Shown here: one piece after another, positions 5,070 to 5,090 of the stretch
Numbering within the stretch: position 1 is the stretch's first letter
Layout of the letters: each line of letters opens with the position of its first letter
NCBI GenBank assembly: GCA_964487685.1
Contig: CAZASA010000131.1
Location: forward strand, 1 to 5,090
Origin: JABDGZ01 sp964487685
Lineage (GTDB): Bacteria; Omnitrophota; Gorgyraeia; Zapsychrales; Fredricksoniimonadaceae
DNA: 5,090 nt
Direction: 5' to 3'
Program-made: the position numbers and the translations under genes
Notes under the pieces: model-generated
The model's input: the letters and a program-made list of their open reading frames with translations, nothing else
Databases searched by the model: none
What the model was told of the DNA's origin: nothing

Positions 5070-5090
5070 TCCTTTGCTAAAGCTATTTAT

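Noticed and set aside
5026..5085. Terminator-like structure on the minus strand upstream of the ATPase (GGATAACC with GGTTCC, then a T-rich run)
   Set aside because: The stem is only 6 bp with a bulge and 12-nt loop, and the T-run is separated from it by AGTCCC; too weak to call.

Overview
The window is one arm of a bacterial chromosome. Every gene I can support lies on the minus strand, so transcription runs from right to left. Exported small proteins with signal-peptide-like N-termini and a moderate-to-low GC content suggest a Gram-negative-type bacterium, possibly an uncultured lineage such as Omnitrophota. That placement is a guess from style and gene content; there is no rRNA or phylogenetic marker here.

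Right part (5090 to 1147), a copper module. A 760-residue Cu(I)-exporting P1B-1 ATPase (YHS domain, heavy-metal-binding domain, CPC transport motif) is followed by three small genes in the same direction. The first encodes a Met/Cys-rich membrane-anchored or exported protein of unknown family (136 aa), with its own good sigma70-type promoter. The second encodes an exported 154-aa protein whose C-terminal half looks like a small beta-barrel. The third encodes an exported 84-aa protein that is essentially a free-standing copy of the ATPase's heavy-metal-binding motif plus a CGCCG tail. A strong intrinsic terminator (1180 to 1147) closes the module. The simplest reading is that the ATPase pumps Cu(I) (perhaps Ag(I)) out of the cytoplasm and the small proteins handle the metal on the membrane or in the periplasm. 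The ATPase role is solid; the roles of the three small proteins are inferred from motifs and neighbourhood.

Between these genes are RNA-level signals: a perfect 14-bp inverted repeat between the last two small genes, and a 9-bp inverted repeat that can pair the ribosome binding site of the 154-aa gene with RNA just after the stop codon of the preceding gene.

Left part (1127 to 1). A near-consensus promoter drives a roughly 205-nt leader in front of a circularly permuted type-2 ATP-grasp gene that runs off the left edge. The leader contains two intrinsic-terminator-like hairpins, each overlapped by a possible competing hairpin, so this is a candidate attenuation or riboswitch-type leader, or a small RNA followed by readthrough. 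I could not match it to a known riboswitch class. This is the least explained part of the window.

No tRNA, rRNA, CRISPR array, transposase gene or origin was seen.
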